64,000 bases of DNA from Sipunculus nudus (taxonomy: Eukaryota > Annelida > Sipuncula > Golfingiida > Sipunculidae): NCBI GenBank assembly GCA_026874595.1, contig CM049321.1:20120979-20184978 (forward strand). The letters run 5' to 3'. Below the pieces are notes generated by a model. The model did no database searches and was not told where the DNA came from. It was given only the letters and a program-made list of their open reading frames with translations. The translations under genes were made by a program, and so were the position numbers. Shown here piece by piece: positions 45,851 through 58,955 of this stretch (within the stretch, counting starts at the first letter, position 1; each line of letters opens with the position of its first letter).

Positions 45851-46539
45851 CGTCAATGTATGAGCAAATATGCGCCGAATTTATTATTGTGAAGCCTACA
45901 TAATAAGAATCAGATACTCGTGATCAAATTATGTCATAATTAAACAGAAATCACAGTGCAGGTCATAATTACAATTTGAGATTGATAATAATTTTGCTTT
46001 GTATGTCATTGTGAATACATAATTAGCCACATGCATAAATTAGATATTTCTCCAATAAACGGGTGCTGTGCGAATGAACGTGTGCTTGAGATTTACCCTT
46101 GAATTTCATAGACAGATCTCATGTGTGAAGAATGACGTGGACTGTGTTTAGGGAAACTCAAGACCATCAAGCGTTTAAAACAGATGGATCGGAGGTAGTA
46201 TGACCGTGTCTGGATGGATTGCTGGGAAACGTTTTTATCCAGTCGAAATAAACTAATAGCGTGAGATTATACAAATATTATAGACCATTTCCATTTCACT
46301 AGCGACACCTGTCGGAGATATCTGACATGTTTGATTCGGGGTTGTTTACTTACAAGTGCACAGCGGTCCACGGTAAAAGCGGTTGTGTTTTCGGTCCTGT
46401 TGCAGGGACATAACTTGTAGCGTCCTTGGCAACCATGAGAACCTGAACGAAACAGGGTTCAACTTTGAAAAGCTGTATGTATTGAACTTGTCTCGGCCCA
46501 AGACGTGTGATTCCGATCCGCTCTGCTCCTCTCCGTCAA
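45851..46539. other. No recognised gene
   Basis: Overlapping ORFs on opposite strands (46346-46624 minus, 46383-46583 plus) run through a somewhat GC-richer patch. A gttgcag at about 46399-46405 could be a plus-strand acceptor, but there is no recognisable domain or partner exon. Confidence 0.35.
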
Positions 46540-46562
46540 CAACTGTGATCGTATCACAGTTG
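46540..46562. repeat. Perfect hairpin, 10-base arms, 3-base loop
   Basis: CAACTGTGAT, loop CGT, then ATCACAGTTG. It might be an operator-like site or a small terminator-like hairpin; there is no context to decide. Confidence 0.75.
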
Positions 46563-48080
46563 TGGATCCGCAACAAGTATTGAACGTATCTGTATCTGAC
46601 GATCCATGCTACGTACATCAACAAAATATTATGGTTTTAATTCCTTTTTTTTCTGGTCATATCACAAAAATATGTAGGTATGAAGTTGTAATATATTTGC
46701 ATACTACGTAGTGTTTATTAATAGCAGACACCTGAATATTTTATATAATCGTCTGACCTGTTTGTTTACATGCGGAGGTCAGATGACCCGCTGCTGACCG
46801 GAACCATGCTCAAACACGCGCAGTGCGCATGATCGTAGAAGGTCTAGCAAATGTTTATTTACCTTTAATATAGTATATAAATCATTATGTACATTATTAA
46901 TTATCTAAATATGTAGCCTCCTTAATAAAAAAAAATCCAGATATTGCGCTTACTAGATTTTTTTGTCTTCCTGGAGTAAAAGGAAATTCAGAAGGTAGAA
47001 CTATTTAAACGGGAGCCAAATCATAGAAGATAGGCGGCTGTATGGGTGTGCGCCGCGTTGTGCGCCGATAGGGGTTACCAAATTTAAGTAAATCTCGGCC
47101 GTTGACATTTTGGTGCTCAGGCCTGTGACATTAACGGTGATACATAGAGTTATATATACAGTTTATGAGTGGACAGCGCTGTAGACATCGGTTTGTCTTG
47201 TGTCACAGCGGGGCAGGTCTCGCAGGGAAAGGCCACACATAAGTCGTTTATTGTTTTACGGAATTTGGGAACAAACATGTGTGTGTTTTTTTTAGATTTT
47301 GGATTAAATATCGATACATGGAATTTTGGAAGCCTGTCAGGAAAGAATTAAAACAATTCACGTCAGTTTTTGAAATGGTACATCAAATAACATAAAACTA
47401 GTCCGATTAACATACTTTTAAAAATAAGAGGAATAGGGGAAGAGTACAAATTAGTAACATTAGGCCTACCGAGGATTTAGTCCTTGACTGCAAAAAAAAT
47501 CCTGATGGTTTAGGCCAAAAAAAATAAATAAGGTATGGTTCTCGGGCACTTTTTTTCAGAAATCAGTGCGGGCGGTATTTTATTTTGCACCTTTTTTTTA
47601 ATGTCTTGAAAAAAATGTCATATGATCAGGGAAAATCATGAAAATAACAAATTTCTTTCCTAAACAGGTAAAAGCACTACAAAAATTGTATTATTTATCT
47701 TCTTGAAAAATAAAAATCAAAATAAAAATTTTTGATGCGGGGGTTAAAACTGACTCGGGCGGTGCCTGAGAACCATACCTTTTATTTTTTTTGTGGCCTT
47801 ATACGTAGATCAACTATTGTTTCATATGTGGCCTGAAACAGACCACTGGCACTCGTTCAGGTCCTTGCCTGTCTTTCTTTCAATGGAAACATTTACCTTT
47901 TTTCTTTTCATTAATTCATCTGCTAATGGTTTATCAAAATGTGACAGTCTCTTAGAGCCCGGCGCCGCCGCCATTTGCGCAGCCGCCAGCCGAGTTAAGA
48001 TCAAGCTAAGCCGAGCCGAGTTTATTAGGCCGATATTTCATTTAGTCGAAATGAGCTCAGTTTCGCTCGAAAAAAAATTA
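46563..48080. other. No recognised gene
   Basis: The ORFs at 47169-47351 and 47793-48086 are unrecognised. A cggcgccgccgccatttgcg patch near 47960 is GC-rich but has no adjoining exon. Confidence 0.4.
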
Positions 48081-48261
48081 CAGTGAAACCTCGTTGTGTC
48101 GAACTCGCTTAAGTCGAATACCCCGCTTATGTCGAAGTTACAGACTCGATATTCCGGACACTTCTAGTTAAATAATGACCAAATAAAACCCGCTTGTGTC
48201 GAACCTCGGGTGTGTCGAAGTTTTCTGAGGGTCCCTTCGACTTCGACACAACGAGGTTTCA

Positions 48262-48264
<3 letters not shown>
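48081..48264. mobile_element. MITE of pogo/mariner type with perfect 23-base inverted ends
   Basis: Starts CAGTGAAACCTCGTTGTGTC (48081) and ends with the exact inverse at 48264, giving 23 perfect bases at each end. It is flanked by TA on both sides (48079-48080 and 48265-48266). TA target duplication and CAGTGAAACCTCGTT ends are those of Tc1/mariner-pogo derivatives. Inside, gtcgaa words recur (near 48111, 48132, 48196 and 48213), as subterminal repeats. No coding capacity. Confidence 0.9.
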
Positions 48265-48309
<45 letters not shown>

Positions 48310-48332
48310 ATATATATATATATCTATATATA
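48265..48332. repeat. (AT)n microsatellite with TATC interruptions
   Basis: Begins at the TA target site of the MITE and has expanded from it. Confidence 0.93.
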
Positions 48333-49465
48333 AGATATATCTTTTTCAATAACAAATTCCCGCAACAAATGTTCAGGTTTTGTTATTTTTGTGTCTTGCT
48401 CCTGAAAGGAAAGTGTATGAAAGTATGAAAGTGTCGGCTTATGAAACCACCAGGATAAACTATACACGATATTGAATCATAATGTACGTACACGTAGTTA
48501 AATGTAAAATGAATGCAGTATGTCACATTTAATATAGATAACTTTTTAAAAAAAAATAAAAATGGCATTCTGTTAAGTCGTCAAATGAATAGGGTTTCAG
48601 GGAAGTTTAAACCAGCCGACATTTTGCACGTCAAGTCGAGCCGCAAAACATCGGGAGTACTATTAAAGTCAGCCGTGGTTTTGTGCAAGCCAGCCGAATT
48701 TGTGTGAATTACAAGGGTTCGGGCACTACAATCTCAAGTTTGATGAACGCTGAACCCATATATGTACAGATATAATAACCATAATTATCCTTTTTGCAGA
48801 ACGGTAAACTTTTTAGGTAAGCTAAATAATAGGTAATCCATCCCAAGGGATGGTTGTCGCACATTTTGTAATTTTTTTGTATTTTTTCGTTCTTAATTAA
48901 GAATTATATGGTGTCGGATCCGCAACTATCGGTTGCAATTATTAAACCATCAATCATATATAATACATGGTTTACAGAGTAAAAAATAAAGATAGTATAA
49001 TTATTATATGTAAAAAAGTATATAAAAGCAGTATTTAAGATAGGTTTGGTTCATTTGATCATGTATTTTTTGAAAGTGTCTTGGTATATATGTGTGTTAT
49101 GTGACATGGTTAGAGGATTAATTTGCAAGTAATTGTCCCGATGTTAATTTATGGTTGATAAGATAAGAAAATCAGTTACTAAATATTCAATTTTTCTCAT
49201 TTATGTTTCTGTTATGGAAACCTTCAACTACAAGACTGGTGAGTCATTATTCTTTATTCAGGTAAAAAAATAAGTAACCTAACGCTTTACGAAAATACTC
49301 TCAAACGTGATTCACTCTATTATAAGGACAGGGCGACAACACAAAGTTAAAAAAGTTATGGATGTTGAGTGCTTTGTATGATTATCTAAAAAGAGAAATG
49401 GATATAAATGCAATTATATCTGCAAAATTGACAAAGCTGAAGCTGAACTGATAAGGAGATAAGAC

Positions 49466-49469
<4 letters not shown>
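48333..49469. other. No gene seen
   Basis: Short ORFs only, AT-rich; no repeat was recognised. Confidence 0.4.

Positions 49470-49516
<47 letters not shown>
49470..49516. repeat. (AG)n microsatellite
   Basis: GA/AG run, followed by a weaker run at 49553-49582. The minus-strand serine-leucine ORF across it is not a gene. Confidence 0.95.
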
Positions 49517-49518
<2 letters not shown>

Positions 49519-50714
49519 ATGACGATCAGGTAATATGAATATGAATTTATATGAGAGAGAGAGAAGGAGAGAGAGAATGAGAGAGCCCTTTTCTGATTGA
49601 AAAAAGAGCTTTCGGCTAAGTACAATATTAGAAAATATCCAATAAGTCCATTATCGATTTGCTGTTCCGGAATGTACGCATTGCTGTGAAAATGGCCAAA
49701 CAGTCTTGTTAAGAACTAATTCACTGATAAAACAGAGATGTAGCCGTGGGGATCTTTGAAGACCAGGGGGAGTTTAATGAATTTAGCTCCGGGGGACACT
49801 CCGAGTTTGAGTAAATTTCACTCACTGACATTAAAGTGTTCAGGTTTGTGACATAAGCGTGGATATATAGAGCTGTAAATAGGAAGTTACAGCACAGCGC
49901 TGTAGGACATCCTGCTGGGACCCTCTTACGTCACTGGAGGTAAGATCTAGACAACTTTTGTAAAAGCATCTCAAATGGCTCTGTGGTCGTACTATATAAA
50001 ACTGGTCTTTTTCTTTACTAAGCGTAACACGATTTCGTCATTTACCCTAAAGAAATGGATAAAAGTGTAGACGCCTATGATAGCATGAAGGCTGGTGTCA
50101 ACACCCTGGCACATGTAAACAAGGTGTGCCGGGAATGCTCGTGGACTTTATACATAATGTGGCTACCTTTTTATTCGTGAGGGTTTCAAATTCACGATTT
50201 TCGCAAAGGGAAAATCTCGCGAAAATAAACCCTTCGTGAACAAAAGGGACCAATCGTTGAACAGCAATAGATAATTGATCTTTTATGTTACCGTTAATCT
50301 AAGATAGCTTTGATAAATAATCACATCTACCAACAATGAAAAATGACTTATACTTATTCTTTATTTACATAGGTCTCCGTCCAATCTGCTTTGTAGGACC
50401 AATTCATAAAATGATACTCTGTGCAGGAATTGTATGGTGAGATCGCGAAAATTGAACCCTCGCGAAACAGTGAAAAAGGCAGAAATCGCATACTATAAAC
50501 CTACTGAATATGAGGACTACCACAGTATCTCTTGTATGCAGGAGTAGGATTATCGGCAAGATAAAATGGCACCAGACGCAAAATCCGGAAGCTGCGTTTA
50601 TCATTCTATTTTTGCAAAAGAGGGGACGCCCTTCGAATTTCGCCCCCACATGATTAAACGCTGAATTCAACTTCCATTGGTGTACCTTAATCAGAAATTT
50701 TACAATGAGAAAGT
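49517..50714. other. No gene seen
   Basis: The 88-codon ORF at 50404-50670 shows no domain. The piece at 50180-50230 (gtttcaaattcacgattttcg, cgcgaaaataaa) resembles a dispersed repeat seen again near 50440-50475 in inverted wording. Confidence 0.35.
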
Positions 50715-51105
50715 TTAAACTTTGATATTGATTTTAATAAAATGAGAGAATAGAAACTTTAATATAATGCAATTGAATGGGAAATACTTATTTTTTTCCC
50801 ATTAGAGGAGAAAACTCTGATATCATGCAATCAAAATGGGACATACCTAATTTTTTTTCCAAATAGAGAAGAAAAATGTGCTTTTATTCATTAAATGTAT
50901 AAACTTTGTCCAATTAGAGAAGAAAACTTTGCTGTTATGCAATAAAACGTGGTATACTTTGTTTTGTCCAAATAAAAGGAAAACATTTTGATATCAAGAA
51001 TAAAGGGGAAGATAATTGTATTGTTTCCAATCTGAGGGAAACTTCGATATTATGCAAAAGTTGGATTAACTTTGGTTTTGTACATTTAGGGACAAGACAC
51101 TTTGA
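50715..51105. repeat. Degenerate tandem array, period about 63 bases
   Basis: About six units with the pattern aattagagnagaaaactttg, atattatgcaat, aaaatgggnnatactt and ttttttcccatt or tttgtccaa. Examples start at about 50743, 50805, 50865, 50918, 50980 and 51035. Divergence is high, so the array is old. Confidence 0.7.
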
Positions 51106-52539
51106 TAGTGGTATATTGGCGCGTCAAAGTTGGAGATTGCTAACCCTTTTTTATATCTTATGGCACAGCTTCCGTGCCATATCTGATTCTGCATTTGATA
51201 CTGAGTATAAATTTTACATACGATGTATAACAGCGACGAAGATTATATTTGAAAGTAATTTTCAATACATGAATATATCAATTATGTATATGTGCAGAAA
51301 TTTAGATATAGTCTATAAGAAGTCTATATCTAGGGAATTATATTCTGAAATTGTCATGTGATAACTAACAAAGGATAAATAAGTTACACTGATAGTAATA
51401 CCTTTTTCACCTGATCTCAAATTATAATTTTCATATTTATGTAAAGTGTATACCTGCAGGCACCCATCCCTCAGGTACACCCCTTTCCGTAAATCCTGGA
51501 TACGCTCCTGACGTATGGGTACATCAATAAATAGTTAAAGGTGACCACGCATCAGATCACCGCTTTTTATTCTGTCCGATGATATGATATAGGAAACCTC
51601 CATATGTTTTCGTCAGATTGAAAAGGACGAGGAACCATTGTCATTTCAGCCTGTCCAATAGCTATCTTTGCTTTGGATAAAACCCTTGATAACACCAATA
51701 GCCTTTTTGTAATAAGAAAGCTCTTTTTCTATTTTAATTGAGAATTCATTTCACGACCAAACAGTTCAACATGAATACTTTACGCCTCCAGATTTGAAAA
51801 CATTAATTTTTCTTCATGGATAACACAAAACGTAGTTTGCCGGGAGGATATAACAAAGAAGGTACACAAAGAAGTTCATAAGGTCATGCTTAAAATGTCA
51901 AATCAATATGTGTCTTTATAAAGCCATACCGTTGTTTACTTGTTGGGGCGTTTCTTGTATAGGGACAAGAGACCAGAAAAACATGAACTTAGAAACACTA
52001 ACAACGGACGTACGTTACCTGTGAAGCAGGAACATGTGAAGGCGTGACGCGCCTTGAGGAAGGAGCGGAGTAGGTGGTTGGATATTAATAAACATTTACA
52101 AGAACAAAAACAACTTCCTTTCATTCACGTGGTAGAGGACTTACCACGTTTGACATAGTCATATATAATTCATTGTGTGGTGGGCGTGCGATACCAGTTA
52201 TTTGCCTTTTGGGAGCAGAAGATGTATATACATTTACACTTAGTTTTGACTGTGGTGTGAAAAATGTGTTTTTTTTTTAAATTTCTTTTAAATGATTGAT
52301 TGATTGTTAGCACTTAGTAAGGAAGGGAGATTTTTTCACCATTTTTTTTTGTTTCTGTAGGATTTCATCAATTGTGCCACGTTTTTAATCCGCAAAAAGT
52401 AGAAACAGTTGCCACAACATTAATGAAAATAGGAATGGGTGAAAATGGGTCAATTTTTAAAATTAACTCAGAAATTGTTATCTCCACTTTCTGAGAGAAA
52501 TATTTTATGGAATATTGAGAAATATCTTCCCCGGGGGAG

Positions 52540-52540
<1 letters not shown>
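51106..52540. other. No recognised gene
   Basis: The 81-codon ORF at 51116-51361 and the 62-codon ORF at 51936-52124 show no domain. Confidence 0.4.

Positions 52541-52593
<53 letters not shown>
52541..52593. repeat. (AT)n microsatellite
   Basis: TA run; it generates the tyrosine-isoleucine stretch of a 123-codon minus-strand ORF that is not supported. Confidence 0.95.
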
Positions 52594-52597
<4 letters not shown>

Positions 52598-52840
52598 TTG
52601 TAAATGTCGTATAGATTTAAGCTTACTATAGAATGTATACATTGTATGGTGAAACCATATAATATACCTTCCACGGCCAAACCATGGAATGTGTAAATTC
52701 TATTGGACCAAGGTAAAAGGATGTTAGTTCCACAGCTTAAGTCATAGAATATGTACATTTGATGACACAAGCCATAGAATATAGAAAGGATAGAATATAT
52801 TATGACCAAGCCATTAAATGTGTACACTCTAAAGACCAAT
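52594..52840. repeat. Degenerate tandem array, period about 30-37 bases
   Basis: Six or so units of the type accaagccatagaatgtgta plus cattntatgg: near 52630, 52672, 52705, 52740, 52770 and 52805. On the minus strand it gives a repeated YTFxGL reading, which is a consequence of the repeat. Confidence 0.6.
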
Positions 52841-53100
52841 TATGTTATATGAATAAAAATGTTTTATTAAACAAGTCTGCTTTAATATTTTTTACTCACC
52901 CAAAAAGAATATATAAACTGTAAGTATGTTATGTGAATAAAAATATTTTTATTAAACAAGTCTGTTTTAATATTTTTTCTCAACCAAAATATATAGATAC
53001 CGGGTATATTTCTACACTGTATCAACTCACTGTAAATATATCATTTCAGTAGATATGCTTTATAAAACAAGGCTGCTTTAATAATTTTCACTAACTCAAC
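52841..53100. repeat. Tandem array, period about 86 bases, three units
   Basis: Units at about 52842 and 52928 share atgttatntgaataaaaat, ttattaaacaagtctg and tttaatattttttctca with few differences. A third, diverged unit at about 53055-53100 keeps ataaaacaaggctgctttaa. Confidence 0.8.
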
Positions 53101-53691
53101 AGGTGGACTGACAGTAAACCCAAAAGAATTGTACTTATTTCATAACCCTGGTAAAATTAAGCCCACTTTGTGTCATACCGGTAACAGAATTCCCTTGTAT
53201 TTTCACAAAATTCTGAAATTTTCGAACCATTCCATATATATATTGTCGGTGATATCAGCTCGCAGTGAATATCACATTAAACGCAAACGCAGAGGTTTCA
53301 TTCATTAATAACACATCCGGAAAATAACCAGACAAAAATATTGCATCCAAGTGTCCAGGAAAAGTGCAAGAATTATCTTGCAAAATAGTTTACCTTCATA
53401 TAACGTTTTAACCGTACCTCCTATTTCCAGACATTTGACCCCGTTACCAGACGTTCGTCATATTCTGTTGGCAAATCAGCTTTTGGTCAGTGACATGTAG
53501 CACAAATATCACAGGAAATGAATTGTCAGGTAAGCATAAATGCAATTTGATACACTGCTGTGCAATAAAATTATTCATAAACGGTTTAAGTCATAAATTA
53601 AGCATGCCCAGGTGACATGACAATAAGCGGGCTTGACCGTATTATATAAATTTTATATGATATATTTATATGAAATTATATAAATATGTGT

Positions 53692-53695
<4 letters not shown>
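53101..53695. other. No gene seen
   Basis: No ORF or repeat that can be supported. Confidence 0.4.

Positions 53696-53729
<34 letters not shown>
53696..53729. repeat. (AT)n microsatellite
   Basis: TA run in a wider palindromic AT-rich patch (53640-53765). Confidence 0.93.
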
Positions 53730-53734
<5 letters not shown>

Positions 53735-55344
53735 TATCATATCTTCTATATGCTATATATTTGCAAACTATCACTGCTAAATCCTTGCATCTTGGGGGAC
53801 CTTTATTATGTTCCATATGAAAAAGTGTGATTAACACACATGCGTGCGTAAAATTGAAGTATTAGAACAAAATAACAATCCGACTAGATATGAGATAACT
53901 TCTGCTTATGGGATCCATTGAGTTCTGAATGACATTTTCTACACATTACCGACATTATATATAAGGGAATGGTCAGAATGATGTATGTTATGTACGGTAT
54001 TAGTAAATTACATTTGCATATAAGTGATTCCCGATTATTTGCATTATCCAAAAAGGAGACCATGGCGATTTATAAAATTCATGTGTGCTTTAGGTTTAAT
54101 TAAGCGTCCTTTTCCGTGGACCTCCAGTATATATAAAGATAATTTCATTGTCCGGGCAACGCAATCAAAATCCAGTCAGATTAATCGGTCCTAAATCTTC
54201 TGCTTCCTATTCATACAATGTTTTTTCTTTGTTTCGCGGTTACCACAGACGTGAGTTAAGGTTTTTGGGAGACAACGGAATAAGAGTCGTATCATTTACC
54301 GTAAGATATATCACAACCATTTATCTCTGGCCAACAAGCTGCTGACATTGCTTTTGTAGAATTGATTAATATAAAAAGCTCTGTCGGCATAGATTCCATG
54401 CACTACGAAAACTCCAAGTAGGAAGAAATGAAAATAGATAACCCGTGAATGGTTCCTAATCTTCTCTAAGTAACACTAGATATATCTGACAATACCACGA
54501 TGAACTGTAAAATAAGTCTGCCTAAAGCATGGCCGGAATGGATTATTCTTCTTATCGAAAGGTTTGTGTTTCCTCTTGTACATGCCTTCGGCTCTCACGT
54601 ATAGATAAATAAACTGGTATTTTTAATAATCCGGGGCTTAAACATAAATATATCTATATTTATATTTGTTTGTATGTGTGTGTGTTATGTGTGTAATGCA
54701 GGAGGAATCGGAAAGGAAACAGAAAAGTTCTTATAACCGATTCACATGAATTAAAAAAACGTAAATACCATCGGCCGACCGGCTTCTTCTTGGTACCATC
54801 GGCACACCGGTTTAAATATGTTATTTATACTATCGGCCCAGTGGCGTAAAGAAGTTTATAAAACCAACTGCCAATCGGCAAATCTCCAAGCCCTAGAAAG
54901 GCCAGTCTCCCCATGGCATTTCCTGCTTTTTGGACCAAACTAGAATATAGCCATTTTCTTTTGAAGAATATGATTTCTTGTAAATATAAATTAACAAGCT
55001 TACGTGGATCCTTGTGTTTACCAGTGAACATCACCCTTGTACATTTCTTAAGAGAGGAATTTCTTATCAAGTCTTTGAGTTGGACCGGCTTGAATAACTT
55101 TCTGTTATAATTGTTTTAGGGATTATGACCAGGGTACAAGGAAATTGGTTTTCAGTGCCGGATAAAATAAGCTTTTGGCCCTGGGCAAGATCTCTAGAGG
55201 CCAATATCTATTAGCACATAATCATAACAAACACAAGCTGTTTTCTTCTATTTCTCCAAGGGAGAAAAGAATATGGGTTAACATTAAGTATTCACTAAAT
55301 CTGCCAGCCTTTCGGAGCCAAAATGGGTCGCCTTTAGAAGTGAT
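53730..55344. other. No recognised gene
   Basis: The ORFs at 54148-54345 and 54825-55070/54913-55110 are short, overlap on opposite strands and show no domain. A taccatcggc/accgg motif recurs at 54765, 54793 and 54827, perhaps a small degenerate repeat. Confidence 0.4.
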
Positions 55345-55862
55345 GTAGGACACGAGTGTTGGACTCGAGTCACCACTCAAGTCTACCTATCTAGGGACTC
55401 TGACTCGGTCTTGGACCCAATGGAGTTTGGACGCTGACTTGCTCTCGGACTCGGAGGTAAGGACCTGAAAAAATCAGACCGGGCCCATCTTGAGTTGAGT
55501 AGAAAAATATGTCATAAAATGTAAAAACTTTACTTCAGGGGCTACCATCAGAATATTAGGCATACAAACTAGATTATATTTGTCAAACACAAGCCTGGCA
55601 TCGGAAGCTAAAGGTATCTTAACATTTAAGTAATGTATAAAGGAACTTAAAAAAGCACATGATATTCTAAAATATCCATTTATAATTTCTCAACAAGAAG
55701 ATGTGTCGGATTCGGACTTGTACTCGGCTTCCAAGTGACCCGGTCTTCTAAAAGGTGTACTTGGACTCGAATCTCGAGGACCCGGACTTGGACTCGCACT
55801 CGAGTGTCCTGGACTCGGACCTGCACTCGAACTCGGATGTTGTGGACTCGAATACATCATGA
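55345..55862. repeat. GGACTCG-rich interspersed repeat, copy 2
   Basis: Two blocks of ggactcgagt / actcggacttgg words (55345-55495 and 55700-55855) flank an AT-rich middle. This is the same plan and right end as the copy at 34345-34760. The serine/proline-rich minus-strand ORF at 55690-55920 is the repeat read as protein. Confidence 0.72.
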
Positions 55863-56976
55863 ACTTTAAAATCAATATCTCAAACGTTAACCTTGTTTTA
55901 ATTTTTTTTATATAAAACATGTTTATTTACCACTTACACATTTCGTGAATAAATGTATGTTCGAATGAGTGCAAAAATTCAAAATGATGACGTTAGTAGC
56001 TTCATAACAATAAGACCTGAATTCGAAGATATATTGGGCGTCCAATAATAAACATCCAAGATCAGTACCAAGTAAATGTCAGACTGTCTAATTGTATGAT
56101 CCGCTCTCCTCCACGAGACTGTGCAGCGAATAATTGTTTTATGATGCCAGCTAATGTTTGGAGTCAGGAGCCCCATCTGACCAGGTCACGTGTTGTCAGC
56201 CAACATGTATCGGCGCATGTGCGTGACCTTTTGACGTCAGACAATTTTAAAATAAAAATAACCGTCTAGACAGGATACGGGCATCAAGATGCGCTTTTCT
56301 TGTCCCGACGCTTACATCGTGATAACATTTTCTTCAGAAGTACGAGTCCGTTAACGGATACACGGATAATTTCCGCCAGGGTTCGTTCCCCCTAGACATC
56401 TAGCCTAGGTCACTCATTTTAGAAATTCAATGTATTTTTAAAATAATCTTTTAAAAATAATTGCTACAATCAGTTCATTAGAAAGGTGTGTGATAGACGT
56501 CAAGATACCATCCAGTATCTCCTTTAAAATGTCATTTGTCAATGCATCAAGCTCACAACATTTCGTGGGCACACCCTTTATGATGGATTTAACAATTTCT
56601 TCAGATAGTGTCTCAAGTGTTCAAAACCAGTAACTGTTTCAGAAATAGGGAAGTACTAAGGATATTGGTCAAGTGTATTTCTTATCATCTAGATTTTATC
56701 CATGAAGAAATTTGCAAATTCATTGCAGAGATTTAGTCGCTCGATGAAATTGATTGATAATTATCGGTGATAGTTCCCATAACGTTTTTAATCAATCTGT
56801 ACAACAGTTTTGGGGTGATTCAACATTATTTATATTTAAAGTAGCAAATTACCATCATTCAAGAGTATAGTATATGAATTTCCCTGAATACATAAGGGCC
56901 ACCATTGGTCAGTGTTACGATGCTTTCTCCAGACATTTTACAACAAGCTTTTCAAAATAGCTTAAATCACACAGCT

Positions 56977-56984
<8 letters not shown>
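55863..56984. other. No recognised gene
   Basis: The 65-codon ORF at 55979-56176 is unrecognised, and no repeat was noted. Confidence 0.4.

Positions 56985-57018
<34 letters not shown>
56985..57018. repeat. (AT)n microsatellite
   Basis: TA run of about 34 bases. Confidence 0.94.
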
Positions 57019-57021
<3 letters not shown>

Positions 57022-58955
57022 GTTGTAAAAAAAGGTCGGTTCCAAAGGAAGCACAACCATTTACATTTAACTTCCGGGAGGGGGCGCACACATCATTTTA
57101 TGGACCTACAGTCTCGAGGGACCTTGAAACATGAAAACATGTTATCAGTTAATCTTTAATCTGATATGGATTCCATTAACAAATTAGATTCTGTTGTCCC
57201 TTTCATTCATGTGGTCATGTATTGACGTTTTACATAAACACTGCCACGCTTTAGTGACACGGGTTCAACAGGCGGTTGGCAGAACAAATGCATACGAATG
57301 GGAAGCGTCTACACGGGGACAAAGCAATCGTACCTCGTCATAAAATATATATTATAATGATTCTGATTTCCTAAAAAAATAAACGGATATTTCGTACGGT
57401 TATACTCTAACCATTTGCACATTTTCAACAAAATCCATGCATCAATTTTTTAATTAATTTGCTCTGAGACAAAGCAATGAACCAAGGCTAGAGATTTTTT
57501 TTTTGGCCACAGACTTACAGCAAAAGCTGTTAACTTGCCTTTTTTTCTGAGAGTAATTTCAGTCTCGATCAGACGTGTTTCTTTAATGAAAATTAGCAAA
57601 GATAAGCACGAGCATTACTGGTGGAATCTATTGACCTGAGGCTGTCTTTTCACATGAGCAGCTTCACGTTGCATTTTCGTGTGCAACAACATACTTTTTT
57701 TCGTGATGTCCTCTGAGCTTCAATTTAACAAATTATCTTTAATAAAATTTCAATTTGCTTTATCGTTATATAATTTCTTCAAATTAATAAATTGTTTTGC
57801 TTCTTTATCATATCCTTATATCATTTATATCACTCAAACAATTATGATGTTGTATCCATATTGTTTATCGGGAAAATTTTCTCTCTAGAAATTTTTACAA
57901 TCTATACATGGTTCATGTCTTTTCCAAAAAGCATTTCTTTTGTGATTTTCTGTTAAGACAAATTTGCCATTCTTTGCTGAGCTTTTTAGGGGAGGAGGTT
58001 TCCTCGAGAATTCAAGCATAAGTAATCTTAAAATCATGTAGTTGAACCACATGAAGAAACTGATTGCCAAAAGATAAGGATTAAAATAATTAATCTATAC
58101 AAGTTCATTACAAAACTATTTATCTTATAGAACAGTGCATCTTGTATATATAGATTTATAATATATGTATATATATCTAAAAATGTTAGATTAGATAAAA
58201 AGCAGTTTCATAGTAAACCTCTCAAGTATTTAAGTAATTTTCTTAAATGCTATCAAGTCCTCAATACACTCATCACAACCAAAACGTATTTCATGGAGAT
58301 GTATGCCACAATTGACAATCATTTATTATTTTTTTCAGGCTATTCAGTTATAGTATTGTTTTAGTGAAGAAGGGCTTAGCCAAAAATTTCTATATGTCTA
58401 CTATATGCGTTACCACGATATTCGGATAGCGGATATCCAATGGATACATGTCTCCTCCATGGGAGCACAAGTTTCAAAAACACTCTGCAAACACAATGGT
58501 CACCGTCACTCCGAGGCGCTCGACCGTAACCTGAACAGGTGGCCGGGCCGCAATGCGAGGCGCATGGGGCTAGGCCTTCTGTGCCTTCAATAATTTTTTT
58601 GCCCAAATTACAAGGCTCATTCGTGCATTAGTGGCCGTAAATTTGAGAATATTCCTTGATGACGCTCCAGAATACGAAGAAGATGCTGGAAAAACACCAT
58701 AATCTAATCTTTTTTCGATTACATGAATTATGTTGTAAAATATAATCACATGTGTGGGAATGATCGCATTCCCGCCTGCCAGAGGCAAAAACACTGAAAA
58801 ACCTTGGACTCATATCAGGGGTAGGGAAAATGAAAATGACTATAACTTCACGTTTAACCTAAAATATCAAAGAACCCATCCAATTGTTACCTTTAACATC
58901 AAACTGTTGCCATCCTATTCATATAGCAATGAGAGGATAAGTTTGGATGATAGGT
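57019..58955. other. No recognised gene
   Basis: The ORFs at 57679-57888, 58376-58606, 58405-58593 and 58570-58813 overlap on both strands without recognisable domains. The patch at 58440-58580 is GC-richer than its surroundings. Confidence 0.4.

Noticed and set aside
52468-52839. 123-codon minus-strand ORF with repeated YTFxGL
   Set aside because: It is the translation of a degenerate tandem repeat and an (AT)n tract.
55690-55920. Serine/proline-rich ORF resembling a low-complexity protein
   Set aside because: It reads through the GGACTCG repeat, whose composition alone gives Ser/Pro codons.
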